64,000 nt of DNA from Telmatactis stephensoni. Its lineage: Eukaryota > Cnidaria > Anthozoa > Actiniaria > Isophelliidae. A model generated the notes under the pieces. The model did not search any database, had not been told where the DNA came from, and saw only the letters and a program-made list of their open reading frames with translations. Location of the stretch: positions 186,001-250,000 of the forward strand of contig JALIZF010001540.1 in assembly GCA_029948255.1 (NCBI GenBank), read 5' to 3'. The translations under genes were made by a program, and so were the position numbers. Positions 1 through 11,538 of this stretch are shown piece after piece (position 1 is the stretch's first letter; every line of letters begins with the position of its first letter).

Positions 1-1430
1 CCTTTTCCAAAACTTAGTATTATTTAGTTGATTTCGTCTGTATCTCAAACTTTCAGAGAGCCTTTTTGTCACCATCTTTCTTTCATATGCCCCATCAAGT
101 TGAGGAAAAGTATCAGTTACCTGATTAAAAAATAAAATAACTTAGTGAAACATTACACTTATAAAAACTACTTATTATTTTCAACTCACACATTTCATAC
201 TTCTAATAATAAATTAAAAAACTGCATGTACTATTTTCCCTTAAATAAGTAAGCCTATATATACTCACAAATTTAAAGAATTTGCTCATTTGCTTTGGGG
301 TAATATCCCTCAGTAGAGGTGGATCTTGCCAAATCCCAGCTTGGAAAGCACTTTGCCTCAAGGTGAACTACAAAATATATGCAGATAATAAATAAATAAA
401 TACATTTGCTGTAGCTTGCTGCTACTCAAAAGTACTGTTTGCATAAAAATCAGCCCTTGCAAAAAAAGTTGGGTAATTCCTAGGAATTCCTAAGAGCTCT
501 TAAGAATTATGAATTCTGCTTTAAAAGCTTAGAATTCCTTAGAATTCTTAAGAATTGTTACAATTTTTCTTCCATAGTAATATTGGAATAAAGTGAAATC
601 CCAAGTAAAATCAATCTGAGTTACTAAATAATGACTTTTAATATCAAAAATAATAACACAAATATATATAATTTATATAAGTTAGCATTACTTAGTGAGC
701 TAGGTACATGTATGGTGCAACATTATTAGCACACCTAAAATAATCCAGCTTCCAAGATATTCTCAACAATTTTCAGCAATTACTGGTCATTAGCTAATAA
801 TTACCATGACTGGGAACAGTTGGGAATTCTTAAGAATTCTTAGGAATTCCCAAGAAGTTTATTGGGAATCCATTTTGCAAGGCCCTCATGCGCGGTATGG
901 TACTAATTTACCGCCATGTGCAACTATGCGTCCCGCCAGACTAAATAAATTGAGAATTTGGTCAATATAATAGGCTACCACAGAAACAGACAGAGGCGGA
1001 TTTTTCTAAACAATGTCCGTATACTTTGCTGGCTTCCCGGTAGCCTATTGACCAAATCCCAATCGAGACTTTAGTCTGGCTGGAAGCGTAATTCTGCACA
1101 CGGTGGTAATCAAACACTTACACAAAATGTCTGTTGTGCTTTTGTCGATTTTTCTCCTTGTTTCCTTTTGGACAAAAGCTCCTCCACAGTATATTCCTTT
1201 TTGCTGGTAGTTTTTTCCCTATCACTCGTAGTTTCCAAAGCTTCATCTGCCTCCTCCTCATCAATATGAGCATCGTTATTCGATTTTGAACTAGTAATTG
1301 TAGGACCATCGACATCATTCGACTTTGAGCATGGATTTGTTGGTATTTCTATGTTGAATGTAGACAGTAACTTAGCGACTGCCGTTGGGTTTTCACTTAT
1401 ATACTTAACAATATCCACTTGCTTCTCCAT
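1..1430 (-). CDS. Partial gene of unknown function, divergent to the CACTA transposase
   Basis: I do not recognise the product. Three exons join in frame on the minus strand: 1430-1122 (starts MEKQVDIVKYIS; donor GTAAGT), 367-269 (contains FQAGIWQDPPLLRDI; donor GTGAGT) and 120-1, which runs off the window edge. All junctions are phase 0 with AG acceptors. The first 103 residues are acidic and Ser/Asn-rich, ending in a Lys/Glu-rich segment. The later exons carry a compact aromatic/basic stretch (FPQLDGAYERKMVTKRLSES) that could be a small DNA-binding or protein-binding domain; a BEN-like fold is only a guess. It reads away from the transposase gene starting at 1681, so it may be a second gene of the same element or an unrelated neighbour. 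An upstream in-frame Met at 1493 is possible, but the start at 1430 gives the more protein-like N-terminus. Confidence 0.55.
475..870. repeat. Clustered AATTCCTAAGAATTC palindromic repeats
   Basis: Short imperfect copies of CCTAGGAATTCCTAAGAATTC-type palindromes cluster at about 475-560 and again at 826-860, separated by AT-rich sequence. They lie in the intron between the first and second exons of the leftmost gene. Dense short palindromes like this are typical of subterminal regions of DNA transposons, but no matching end is visible here. Confidence 0.45.
925..1092. mobile_element. Fold-back MITE-like element
   Basis: The sequence from about 925 (GCGTCCCGCCAGACTAAA..., GGTCAATATAATAGGCTACC) reappears inverted at 1040-1092 (GGTAGCCTATTGACC..., TTTAGTCTGGCTGGAAGCG). 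The arms are about 50 bp with a few mismatches around a ~60-bp centre. There is no coding content. It sits just inside the first intron of the leftmost gene. Confidence 0.55.
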
Positions 1431-1680
1431 TATTATTAAAACAAGAAAACCTAATGATCTATTAAAGAGTTTGAGTAGTTTCGTGTGGGTCATTCACTCG
1501 ATTTGCCCGCGCTTTTTTCGGATTAAGTGATCAACTAACCGTGGACTTTGAACACAATGTTTACATTACCTTTTATGGTGATTGCATGTGATCACTTTGT
1601 GCTTGCACAGGTAACCAGGCCTTCAGATAGACGTTATCAAGTCAAAGATGGAGTTGTATCGTTCCTAGTGTTTTATTAGT
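1431..1680. promoter_or_regulatory. Divergent intergenic spacer (possible bidirectional promoter)
   Basis: About 250 bp separate the start codons of two genes that read away from each other (ATG at 1430 minus, ATG at 1681 plus). No clear TATA box is visible. The promoter role is inferred only from the head-to-head arrangement and short distance. Confidence 0.3.
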
Positions 1681-4600
1681 ATGCCTTTTGCAAGCCAACA
1701 TTTACTAGAGAAAAATAATTCCAGCCAAAGAAAGAGGAGAGCTAACAAGCCCTGTCCTTGTAATGTCTGTGGGGGCACAAGATGGTTGTCATCTAAAGTG
1801 ATCAAGCGTCATGAAGAATCGTTTGGTCGTTCAAAGCAACCCTTACATGCATCCGACGATGAGGAACTTGAACAACCCTCTAATGCGAATTCAAATGACC
1901 CAAATATAGTTCCAATACCTCCGCCACCTCGTGTAGATTATTCCTCATCCAATGCCAGTGAAAACTGTGTCTGTACAAGTCAACTAAACTCTGATGAATC
2001 ACAGATGAATGTGGACTCGTTTGACGATCATGATGACCAGCACAATGTAGATTATTCCTCATCGAATGCCAGTGAAAACTGTGTCTGTACAAGTCAACTA
2101 AACTCTGAAGAATCACAGATGAATGTGGACTCGTTTGACGATCATGATGACCAGCGCAATGTAGATGCAGTAGAAAACGTTTCAGAAAGCGAATCTTCAC
2201 GCAGTATTGATGATTTGAATGTCAGTGATGGTGAAAGTGATACCAGTTTCAGTGGCTCAGATGATGATAGTGAATCGGATGAACACGAAGATACACATAC
2301 TCAGATTTACTCTAGTGAAAAGGCTCTACTACCTCTCTTTCAAGGTAGCAATGTAACTGTTTTACAAACTCTTGCTGGTTTTTTTGCCTGGTTCACAGAC
2401 CATCCATCAGCTAGCAAATCTGCTTTGAATGACCTTTTGATTTTAAACAAAAACATTTTGCCTCAACCGAACAACCTCCCAGGGTCTTATGATGATGCTT
2501 ATCAATTTATAAAGCCCTTCTTGCTTCCCTCTAAGGTATATCACGTGTGCAAAAATGACTGCATCATTTACCGCAAGACAGGTCGCTATGACTATTCAAG
2601 ACTGAAAGCTTGTCCAGTTTGTGGATCTGGAAGATACTTTCCTGGTGGAACACTGCCAGTAAGGACTTTCCATTACTTCCCATTAGTTCCACGCTGGAAG
2701 AGAATGTATAGAAATGCAACAATTTCTGAAATGCTTCAAAAACATGGCAATAGGAGAAACACTCATTCAAGCACAATGGCTGATGTTCATGATAGTCCAT
2801 CATGGAATAGAGCATTTGATAGTAAAGGGTTTTTTACTGGTGATCCAAGGGGTGTGGCATTACAATTGTCAACAGATGGAGTTAACCCTTTTAGCTCTAA
2901 CAAAGTGATACACTCAATGTGGCCAATAATGCTAAACATGCTAAATATTCCAAAAAGTGCAAGAAATCTGTTTGGAAATTTCATTCTGGCTGGTATTATT
3001 CCAGCCCAAACAGGAGGAGCTGAACCTTACTCATTAGATACCTATTTAGAAGTTGTTGTTGATGAACTTTTGGAATGTTCTGGAATACAAGTGTATGACA
3101 GCTGGGCACAAGCTTCATTTGAGTTCAAAGCTAACATCCTGAATTATGTCCTTGATTTTCCTGGTTTAGGTATGTAAAAATATTTCTACAATTGTTTTAT
3201 TAGGCTTCATTCAAATGACAGACTTACCAATAATGCACCTATGAAAGTAAACCCCATAGGGTGGTGCATGCAAAATGTTGATCCAATATGTGCCCCAGGG
3301 TTGGGAATTTGATTGCAAATTATGCCATTTAGTTGGCAGTTTCTTCTTTAGCTTCTGAGTTTTCATTTTCATTTGATCACCAACTGTTTTTCCTCCATGG
3401 GGCACTTGTATATTTTAAAGGATCTTGTTTAAATCCCCATCCTTTGTCTCCATCCCCCTCCCCAGTGCTAGCTTTGGCAGGTGCATTATCTTAGCAGCAA
3501 CGATGACAAGTACTGTACACTATTATTTATTCGGTTACCTTGTAATTGGGTCTCAGACCTGTAAGGCTAGATAATTACCATCCATCTATAGATTTTGTAG
3601 ATTAGATTTTAGGATCAAGCAAGGAACTAAATTTGTAGTTTTTCATAGAAAGTCTGTCATTTGAATTGGCCCTTTATACTGTAATTATTATTTCATCCAA
3701 TGATCAGTACTTGTTATGCATTTTTTAAGATTTAAGCAAAAAAAGAGGAAATAATTAAGAAACTTTTCTTTTCACAAGTTCACTCGACTACTTTTGGCTT
3801 AGCAGCTACAAATACTTAAAAAATAATTTCTCACAAAAAAATAGTATTTGTATATGAGGAATGTTCACATAAAAAGCATTCTAAAGGATTCTGTGTGTAT
3901 CCAATAGCAAACGACTGCAAACAATTCTAGAACAAATCTAGAACAAAAGCATCTTAGCAAAGTAGAGCCTTTTTATGTGCTCGAACCTCATATACATGTA
4001 TACACTGTAACCATTGAAAACCATGCCATATACAAATTAACCCTTCCCCCTCCCCCACAATTATTGAAACTTTACTTTTTGTACTCCCCTCCCCCAATTA
4101 CAATCATCAATACTAATTGGGAAATATGTCTCTAAATGTGTCATATGATGAAATCTCTGTCTACTCATTTAGGTAAAGCATTTCACGCAGCTGGTCCCAC
4201 AGCATTACAAGCATGTATGTGGTGTGATTTAAGGGGTAAGAATTAATATGTAATGATTATTATATAAAATATTTCCTGACAAATAATATCATATGGCATG
4301 ACTTTTCCTTTTCCCAGTAAATAATAGTTTCATTGCTTCAAATTGTAGGAATCTCACTGAAATCACTAGATAAAGTAGTTTTCCTGGAAAACAGACGCTT
4401 TCTTCCTCACAACCATGAATTGCGCAAAAACAGAAGAGATTTCCCTTGGAATAAAATGGAAAAATCCCCTCCTCCAGGGGAAACTGCAATTGATGATCTT
4501 CTTTGGGATGCTGTTTCTCACAGCAAAGCCATGAATAAAACCCAAGCTGCCAATATTACAAAGGCAACTGGCTCAAAGGGGGTTAATTGCTTCATGCTAT

Positions 4601-7600
4601 TACCAGATCATGACCGTACAAAACAAGCTTTCCCTGATATGATGCACACATTAAAAAATGTTGTGACAGCATTTTTTGAGCTCATGACAGGAAAGGGAGA
4701 CTCAACTAAGACGCGAAATGGTGAGAAAGAGGTGAAAAGATTCAAAGAATGCTGGGTTAATGTTGATACCAATGAATCAAACAAAGGTGAGTTATATATA
4801 TGAGAAACTGGAAAAAAAAACCGGTCCCATATTTATAACCTACAATGTTCATTGTGTTAGTAAGGCCATTTAGTTTCAAAGAATTGATCATCAAAGGCAA
4901 TTCTTTGAAACTAAATTGCTTAACAGAATGAACATTGTAGGTTGTAAATGCATGCCAGAAGCCGTATTGACAGACTTTTGAGAATGACAAAATTTGCATG
5001 TTATTGCTTAGTGGATTAAAACTACATGTAAGCAGAAAGGGCATTCAATTAAAAGTCTGGATCTATAGTAATTTTTACAACATTCAAGCAAAATCTTGCT
5101 GCACTCGTGGTTCCACTCGAGTTTTGAACATTTTGTGACATCAAATCCATTGTCAATAAGAGTACAGACAATGGAAAGCCGCTTGCAATTTGTTAAGTTG
5201 TAAACACAATATGATGCATGGTCACATTGAAAAAGACAACACCACAAATTGTGCTCCATTTTCTTTGATTTTAATTTCGTGACACATGTCTATTGTACAT
5301 GTGTGCCAGATGGTGTTTTACTCAACTTTAACTGCATCATCTATGCATGCAAGTAGAGCTCTTATGTATGTTTCAAAAATGCAAATAGACACTTTGAGTT
5401 TTATGATTTTCACATTAAAGCATGCGATATGTATACACATTTCAGGGAAATCTCTGCCTCCAGCACCCTTTGTGCTTTCGAAAGCAGAATTGAAAATTGC
5501 CGACGAGAGAGCAAAAAGTATCCATGTTCCTACTGGTTATGGGTGGAAGCCATTCCCAATCTTTACCAAGAAAACTTACTTAAAGTGTCATGACTGGAAG
5601 CAGGTATATATATATATGATCCATTTGATTTGTCATTGTTTGTCAGTTCACACAGGGACCAGCCACATTTTTATGGAATATCTTTTTTTGGATAATACCA
5701 TTTTCGAGCTACCATGAATGACAAACATGTTACCGTGTTTGTTTGAGTGTAAAACCTGTCACTTTGACTAGGCAAACGGCTGCTTTTGTCACCTGGGTAA
5801 TTAATGTTTTGACCTTAACGTGTGAAGTTTGAAGACTCAAATGTACATGTTTTTGTAACAATATGACAGGTTTTGGAAGTTTAAATCACAAAATTTACAA
5901 AAATTATGCACATAATTAAAAACGTTCTAGTTAAAATTCACACTAGCTTGGAAATGGTACTAATGTAAAAAGTTCCAAAACCTGTCATAGCACTATCAAA
6001 ACATGTTAGTTTTGAGTCTTCACATCTTCTTAATTGCCCATGCAACAAAGATGGCCATTTGATTTCTCTCACATGATTTCTTTAGACTCCTGTATATCTT
6101 TACTTGAAGTAGTTAATTTCTTTGGCAGTTGCCTGATGATTGCTTTGTAAGCACAGAACTCTAATTAGCAACAGATTGAATTGTTCAATCACTCCTACAG
6201 AAAGTCTGTAATTGTCATTAATTACTTTACAAGGGTTCACTTATTAAATAATAAACATATTCTGAATATATATTTTCAAACATTTTCAGCTTGCTGTCGA
6301 TGGAATTTTAAAGTTCTGTCTTAGAGATCTCCTTGGAGAAAAACAACGGAGAACATTTTTTGAACTCCTTGATGTTCTTTCTAAAATGTGCAGTGATGTT
6401 CAAGACCGGAATGACCTTCAGAAGCTGCAAATGGATACAAACATTGTATTGGCAAAGGTAGAGAGAGACTTTCCAGTAAGCATCCAGGTGAGATTATTTC
6501 TCTCAAAAATATAACTTGATGTGGAGATTAATTATTGTTGTATGTATTCATAGTAATCATGCATTATTATTAATTATTATTAATGATATTGTTACATAAA
6601 ATGGTAATCAATGGCCAAGGCTGCATGTAGAGCAGTTTGCAAATAAGTTTGAAATGTACAATGTTTTGAGTCTATATGTCAGTGCCAAGATATCTCTAAA
6701 AACATTGGAAAATGCTGCTTGCTGTAACTGTAAGACTTGCAGTAAATGTGCTTTTTTCACAGTCATAAGAAATTTATCCATTTATTACAAGCACTTGCTG
6801 TGTGAGAACTGCTTGTTCTTGAGATTGAAATTGGTCTTTTTTATTTTCTATTTCTAGACTATAAGTCTCCACATTCTACACCATGTTGTAGATGGAATTA
6901 AATTGTATGGACCAGTGCACAGCTGGTGGATGTTTAGTCAAGAACGTTTCAACAGCTGGATTTGTCAACGTGTTCAAAATCGAAGATTTCCAGAAGCAAC
7001 TGTTATGTCAACGTACAAGGTATACAATTTGCTCCTAATAATATTTGAATCCTAATAATTTATAAAAATTGATTTTGTTTTAATTGAAAAATCTCATATG
7101 TAACCAAAAGCACAATAAAGTAAAAAGAGCATAAAACATACATATTAATGATGATATTAATAAAACATAATGTTTACTTGCTACACATAACACCTTAAGA
7201 CTCCTTGATGTATAGCTAGTTTTTTTATGTGTGTCCATGTGTGTGTGAATGTTTGAATCTCTTTCAGATTTTTGATTGGGTCAACTTCATGAGACTCTCT
7301 GGTCAATTGCAATCAATCAACAATAGCAGTGCTGGTGCCAAGAGCTCTGAAAATTTGTCATGTCTGAAAAGTGTTGTTTATCAGCTGTCACAACAAGAGA
7401 AAGATGCTATTCAGCAACTTACAGGAAATGAGCTTCCCACAAATGTAACTGGCAAACGGTACCTGTCCATGCGATGTAAATGTAAGACAACTGGCAAGGA
7501 AATTGTTTACAAGGCAGAAGAGTTGTCATCGCCTGACTCTGTTGTTTTATTGAATAGGTCTACACAGCCTCCTAAAGTAGGTGTTGTGAAACATTTCTTG

Positions 7601-7798
7601 TCTTTAAATGAATGTTGTTATCTAACTTTGAAAGTTTTTAGAATATCTATGATTCACAAAGACAGTGGTCTGGTGTTTGCCAAAACATCTAAATTTGATG
7701 AACAAACTGTTTGTTCACAAGATATTTCAGGGCCTTATGTTACTGCTGTTGATACCCAACAGCAAGATATTTTATGGATAATAAATGCCAGGATCTAA
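1681..7798 (+). CDS. CACTA/EnSpm transposase, TNP2 type
   Basis: Seven exons join in frame: 1681-3169, 4173-4235, 4349-4786, 5446-5603, 6290-6487, 6858-7019 and 7268-7798, all GT-AG, giving 1,012 residues. Residues 15-45 hold a Cys-rich N-terminus (PCPCNVCGGTRW), followed by an acidic Ser/Asp linker with a 38-residue segment repeated in tandem (about residues 84-160). The Transposase_21/TNP2 core follows: CPVCGSGRYFPGG, SPSWNRAFDSKG and LSTDGVNPFSSNKV (D399), FPDMMHTLKNV (D614) and GPVHSWWMFSQERF (E811). These three acidic residues are good candidates for the DDE triad that cuts and joins transposon ends. Each exon matches a family block in order, and no frameshift or stop is seen. The C-terminal end is odd: the last ~16 codons and the stop lie in a hairpin (7753-7844). 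Terminal inverted repeats were not found in the window. Confidence 0.85.
4837..4945. mobile_element. Fold-back MITE in transposase intron 3
   Basis: AACCTACAATGTTCATTGTG at 4839 pairs with its inverse ending near 4943, and the inner parts (TTTAGTTTCAAAGAATTG / CAATTCTTTGAAACTAAA) also pair. The arms are about 48 bp around a short loop. Confidence 0.6.
5058..5215. repeat. Diverged copy of the 61.3-61.9 kb repeat family
   Basis: The segment with CACTCGAGTTTTGAACATTTTG and GTCAATAAGAGTACAGACAA, ending in CAATTTGTTAA, resembles the duplicated unit at 61336-61858. It lies in intron 3 of the transposase gene. The copy is diverged and incomplete. Confidence 0.45.
5818..6027. mobile_element. Fold-back element in transposase intron 4
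   Basis: Two nested inverted pairs are visible: GTGAAGTTTGAAGACTCAAA (about 5822) against TTTTGAGTCTTCAC (about 6010), and ATGACAGGTTTTGGAAGTTT (about 5864) against AAGTTCCAAAACCTGTCAT (about 5970). The centre is AT-rich and non-coding. Confidence 0.55.
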
Positions 7799-7844
7799 TT
7801 GGATCCTAGCATTTATTATCCATAAAATTTCTTGCTGTTGGGTA
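7753..7844. mobile_element. Hairpin spanning the 3' end of the transposase ORF
   Basis: TACCCAACAGCAAGATATTT and its inverse flank a 6-nt loop, giving arms of about 43 bp with few mismatches (TACCCAACAGCAAGA... / ...TCTTGCTGTTGGGTA). The arms also contain the inverted ATGGATAATAAATGC / GCATTTATTATCCAT. The stop codon at 7796-7798 is in the loop. It may be a small MITE that captured the 3' end of the ORF, or a structured 3' end. Confidence 0.6.
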
Positions 7845-8754
7845 ATCAGATTATTTTGAACAGTCTGAAGATTTCAAATTCTGTAGTATAAGTAACATTG
7901 AGAGTCAATCAAAACATTAAGATTCAAGAATTTGGTTAGACAAAGGGCAGAGAAAAGTCATTTATTATGATATTTTGCTTGTAGTTTGTGCTACTAGCTA
8001 GTCAGTTTTTAAAATATAAGTGAATATTTCCATGGTGTTCAGGGTTGATGAAATAAGCTTTGTAATATATCGTGTAGCCTTGTAGCTATTTGTTGAGATT
8101 ATGAGAGATCACCCTGTTACTGTTTGTAAGACTATCTGAGTTATGTCCTTATACAATATGCAAACTAATAGCCAAGTTTAATTATGATTTCATTGAATAA
8201 GAGTGAGCCTCAGTGAAACACATTGCAGTTGACCACCTACATGTAGTCAAACAATATATTTGTGATGCAATTCTTTCCAGTAGAATTTGATATCTTCCAG
8301 ACTGTTGATTAGGTAAATTTTGAACTATAAGCTAGTTTTTGTAAATTCTACATTAATTATGAAAGATTACATGTTATATGATACATGTAAGCAGAAAGAA
8401 ACTTTTATTAACTGCATTGTACAAGCCCAAGATTTTTTATACTTTGGTAAGTTCAGACATTAAGAAGTTTAATTTCTTGACATGATATATCAACATAAAT
8501 GTATTGATGGACAGTAATAACTAGTACCATGTACACATTGATTGATCTTATGATGTAGTAGGGTTGCTACACAAATTTTTCTATTATATTTTAAATTACA
8601 CATGTAAAATTGTGATTGAATATGCCTGGCATGTAAATTTGATGGGATGCATAATTTATTAATAAGAACTTCATAAACTTTTACTCTTGCTGATCTCATT
8701 ATTATAGCCAAGAAAAAATGTATTTTCACATGATTGGTAAGTCCTGAAATCACT
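7845..8754. other. AT-rich region without recognisable features
   Basis: Downstream flank of the transposase gene. I see no gene, clear repeat or RNA. Only short chance open frames occur. Confidence 0.5.
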
Positions 8755-9235
8755 GGGAAAATTTCATGTTATTTCACATGCTTTGGGTGTATAATAAATG
8801 TTTTCACATGTATGTGAAATCACTGGGAACATTCCATGTCAATAATTATTTCACATGCTTTGGGTATAAAATAATTTTTTCACATGCATGTGAAATCACT
8901 GGGAATATTTCACATATTATTTCACATGCTCTCAGTATGTAATAAATTATTTCACATGCATGTGAAATTATTTAAAATTATTTCACATGCATTTTCACGA
9001 TATACGCGAGTTGTGAAAGCATTTTTCACATGCATGTGAAATTTATTTAAAATTATTTCACATGCAGTTTCACATGATACGAGATTGTGAAAGCATTTTT
9101 CACATGCATGTGAAATGGTGAAGAAAATTTCACATGTCATTTCACACTACCTAAAATTTCACATGAAAAAAATTCACTTGTTTTTTCACATGTTTACAAA
9201 TTTCACACTCTTTTCAAATGGTTTTCACCTCAATT
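8755..9235. repeat. Cluster of palindromic TTCACATGCATGTGAAA repeats
   Basis: At least five copies of the palindrome TTTCACATGCATGTGAAAT (one as ATGTATGTGAAA) and many half-sites TTTCACATG occur. Each is often followed by CACTGGGAA or TTATTTAAAATTATTTCACATGC, so a longer unit of roughly 100 bp is repeated imperfectly. It lies directly against the stop codon of the minus gene at 9236. Arrays of short palindromes near transposase genes are typical of subterminal transposase-binding arrays in CACTA elements; that role here is inference. Confidence 0.75.
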
Positions 9236-10025
9236 TCACACATCCCCTTCCAGTAGTGGTGGATTACTAGGTGAATTGTTCATATCCGTCTCATCACGAA
9301 ATGTAGGTTCATCCATGTCATCAGCAAATGCAAGACCAGGATAATAACCTCTGTAAATAATGTCAAACAGTTTGCATGAGGCCCTGATTTGCCAAATGAA
9401 CAAATATTAATCGTACCCTACTGATCTTACCGTTTTGCCTTTCCTCTGTGTTTTTGCTTGATGCCGTAAATTTCAGACACAAGACCCAAGACTTTCGCCC
9501 TTTCACTCTTTGCAGAGGGAATTGCTTCTTGAAGTCTTTCTATAAGATCTTCGGTGTATACCTCCGAGTTTGCTTTTCTCTTTACTACTCGTTGAAGCAC
9601 TGTCGTCAAATGTGCTTTGAACTGCAAACGTGCCGTGTTCACTACAAGGGATAATTAATAAACAGTGTTTAACTGAAGTACACGTGCATACTTTATAACT
9701 AGTACTTTTACACTTGATCGGGGTTTTTTTCTAAAAACATACCTTTTCTTTTCGTTCCTCCTGGCGTGATAATATTACTTCTAAAAGAACTTGTTTGTTG
9801 TCGGGGATTCTCTTGATCGACATCATCAACAGTTGAAGCCGAAGTGGCAGACTGTAATTCTCTGAATTGTGACTTCAGTATTTGGATTTCATTCGTCTTA
9901 CTTTCAATTTCAATTCGCTTACTCTTAACTTTTTTCTGGATCTTTTTGTATTCGAGACTACAAACCGGAATATCGGTAGAATATCTACGTTTTTTAGCGT
10001 CAGTCTCCTTCTTATTTTCCGCCAT
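9236..10025 (-). CDS. Three-exon gene for a 202-aa coiled-coil protein
   Basis: Exons 10025-9743, 9641-9431 and 9350-9236 join in frame with GT-AG borders (609 nt including stop). The start is ATG in a GCCATCTTTG context (reads ATGGCGGAAAATAAG); an upstream frame exists, but this Met begins a better composition. The N-terminus is basic (DAKKRRYSTD). Residues 28-65 are a Lys/Glu-rich probable coiled coil (EYKKIQKKVKSKRIEIES). The middle exon is helical and basic (LTTVLQRVVKRKANSEVYTE; IYGIKQKHRGKAKR). The C-terminus is acidic (FADDMDEPTFRDETD). I do not recognise a family. It may be an accessory protein of the nearby CACTA element or a host gene. Confidence 0.6.
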
Positions 10026-10149
10026 CTTTGAACGAAAACAACCAACTACTGACTCACTGACAGAGGGGATTTTGGTAACACAATCAGCCCCCGAGGGGAC
10101 CCGGGGTGAATTCAAATGTCCAAAGGGTGAATTCACTCGTCCATACACT

Positions 10150-10295
10150 TCGATTTATGGCAGGCTACTCCTCCTCATTTTCTCTCCTCCCCCTCGTCCC
10201 CAGTCTTCCTCTCTTCTGGTTCCAGTCCCCCTCTCCCTCTCCTCATTTACCACAGGAAATCCAATAGAAAGGAGTAGCCTGCGGAGGAGGCTAGT
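10150..10295. mobile_element. Pyrimidine-rich element with GGAGGAGGCTA-type ends
   Basis: The left end GGCAGGCTACTCCTCCTC and right end GTAGCCTGCGGAGGAGGCTA are inverted relatives flanking a CT-rich centre. The right end matches the termini of the element at 43172-43320, so this looks like a diverged member of that family. Confidence 0.45.
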
Positions 10296-10972
10296 AATCA
10301 TGCTTAAATTAAAAACTTCGATTCGAACAAACTTATACATTAATGCTTAACAATTCAACTCAACTTTGACTGCACAATTGAGTCAATCTATTGATGTTTA
10401 GACATTTTTATCAGATGCCACAGTTCATAAAGAATTTTGCCAAATTGGTTTCCACAGTATTCTGTAGTCCTTGAATTGGTTTTTAACTGCAGTAACTTAT
10501 AATATATTATTAAGAACCTGATTGTTTTATGATTTTCAGGTACATTATACTGTGCTTATTAGTTTACAACAAAGTGGATCAAGTGTCCATTAGAAAGCAG
10601 CTAGTAGACCTAATATGGACGGAGACCTGAACTGTTTACTACCGAGATTGAGCTTATAGTGCAATGAATGGAATTTGTAACATCAAGCACCAGATCAAGC
10701 AGTGGTTTCAGTTAAGTGACACTTCAAATTATGGATTTCCTAAGTTTTGATCAACATTCAGATGACTGTAAATGCATTTCAAAGGATCATATATGACAGC
10801 TGTATAGAAATATTCTTTTGATGACTTAAAAAGAGTGTACCATGTTTTATAATTTTATGTCTATAGTCTACCAAAACATAATCTTTACATATATTAAAGT
10901 ATCATTGTAGTAATCATGTTTTTTATGGTATTTTGTAATTTTAGTATTTAGAATTGTTCTAGAATTTATCAT
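10296..10972. other. AT-rich spacer
   Basis: No gene, RNA or clear repeat is seen. The base composition is strongly AT-rich. Confidence 0.45.
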
Positions 10973-11285
10973 TTGCAAAGTATACTTTACGTAAGTTTGA
11001 AAAGCATCCTTAAGAAATATTTCTATAAAGTATACTTTAAGTATATTTTTCTACAAAGTATGCTTTATGTATACTCAGAGAGTATACTTAAAGTATATTT
11101 TACAATGTTTACATTAGTCCAAAATCATTACTACTTTAACTATACTTTTTTGTATATAAGTATACTTAAAGTATACACACTAATTAATATACAGTACTTA
11201 AAAAGGGTACTCAAAATGTACTTTGAGCATACTTGAAGTATATACTTTATGTACAATTGAAGTATACTTTAAATGTGCTTTATTT
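10973..11285. repeat. Cluster of AAGTATACTT palindromes
   Basis: About a dozen copies of AGTATACTT(T/A)A and its complement occur irregularly (e.g. AAAGTATACTTTAAGTATAT, GAGTATACTTAAAGTATAT). Irregular spacing in both orientations is unlike a simple satellite and resembles a subterminal binding-site array. Confidence 0.6.
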
Positions 11286-11456
11286 TGGTGAGGGTACGCA
11301 AAAATCAAAACGATACGAAAACGATGGAAGAAAAGAACATGCCTTCAAAATTAAGTGATCGTTAGCATCTTATAATTCCGCCCAAAAAAATAGTTAGGTG
11401 CAAAACACTTGCAAAACTACTAGAAGATATAAATGCTACATACAATAAAGACTTAC

Positions 11457-11538
11457 CTTCAGCTGCAAAAACTTCCGAAGCAGGGAAAAATTCCTCCTTT
11501 TTAGTGCCTTTCAGAGTGTGTTTACAAAATCTCCACAT
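11457..11538 (-). CDS. Possible isolated first coding exon
   Basis: An ATG at 11538 opens a 27-codon frame (MWRFCKHTLKGTKKEEF..., ending FAAE plus one base) that runs into a strong donor, GTAAGTC. Composition and donor look like a real first exon. I could not find a convincing second exon on the minus strand between here and 10025, so it may belong to a decayed gene or an unseen splice pattern. Confidence 0.3.
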
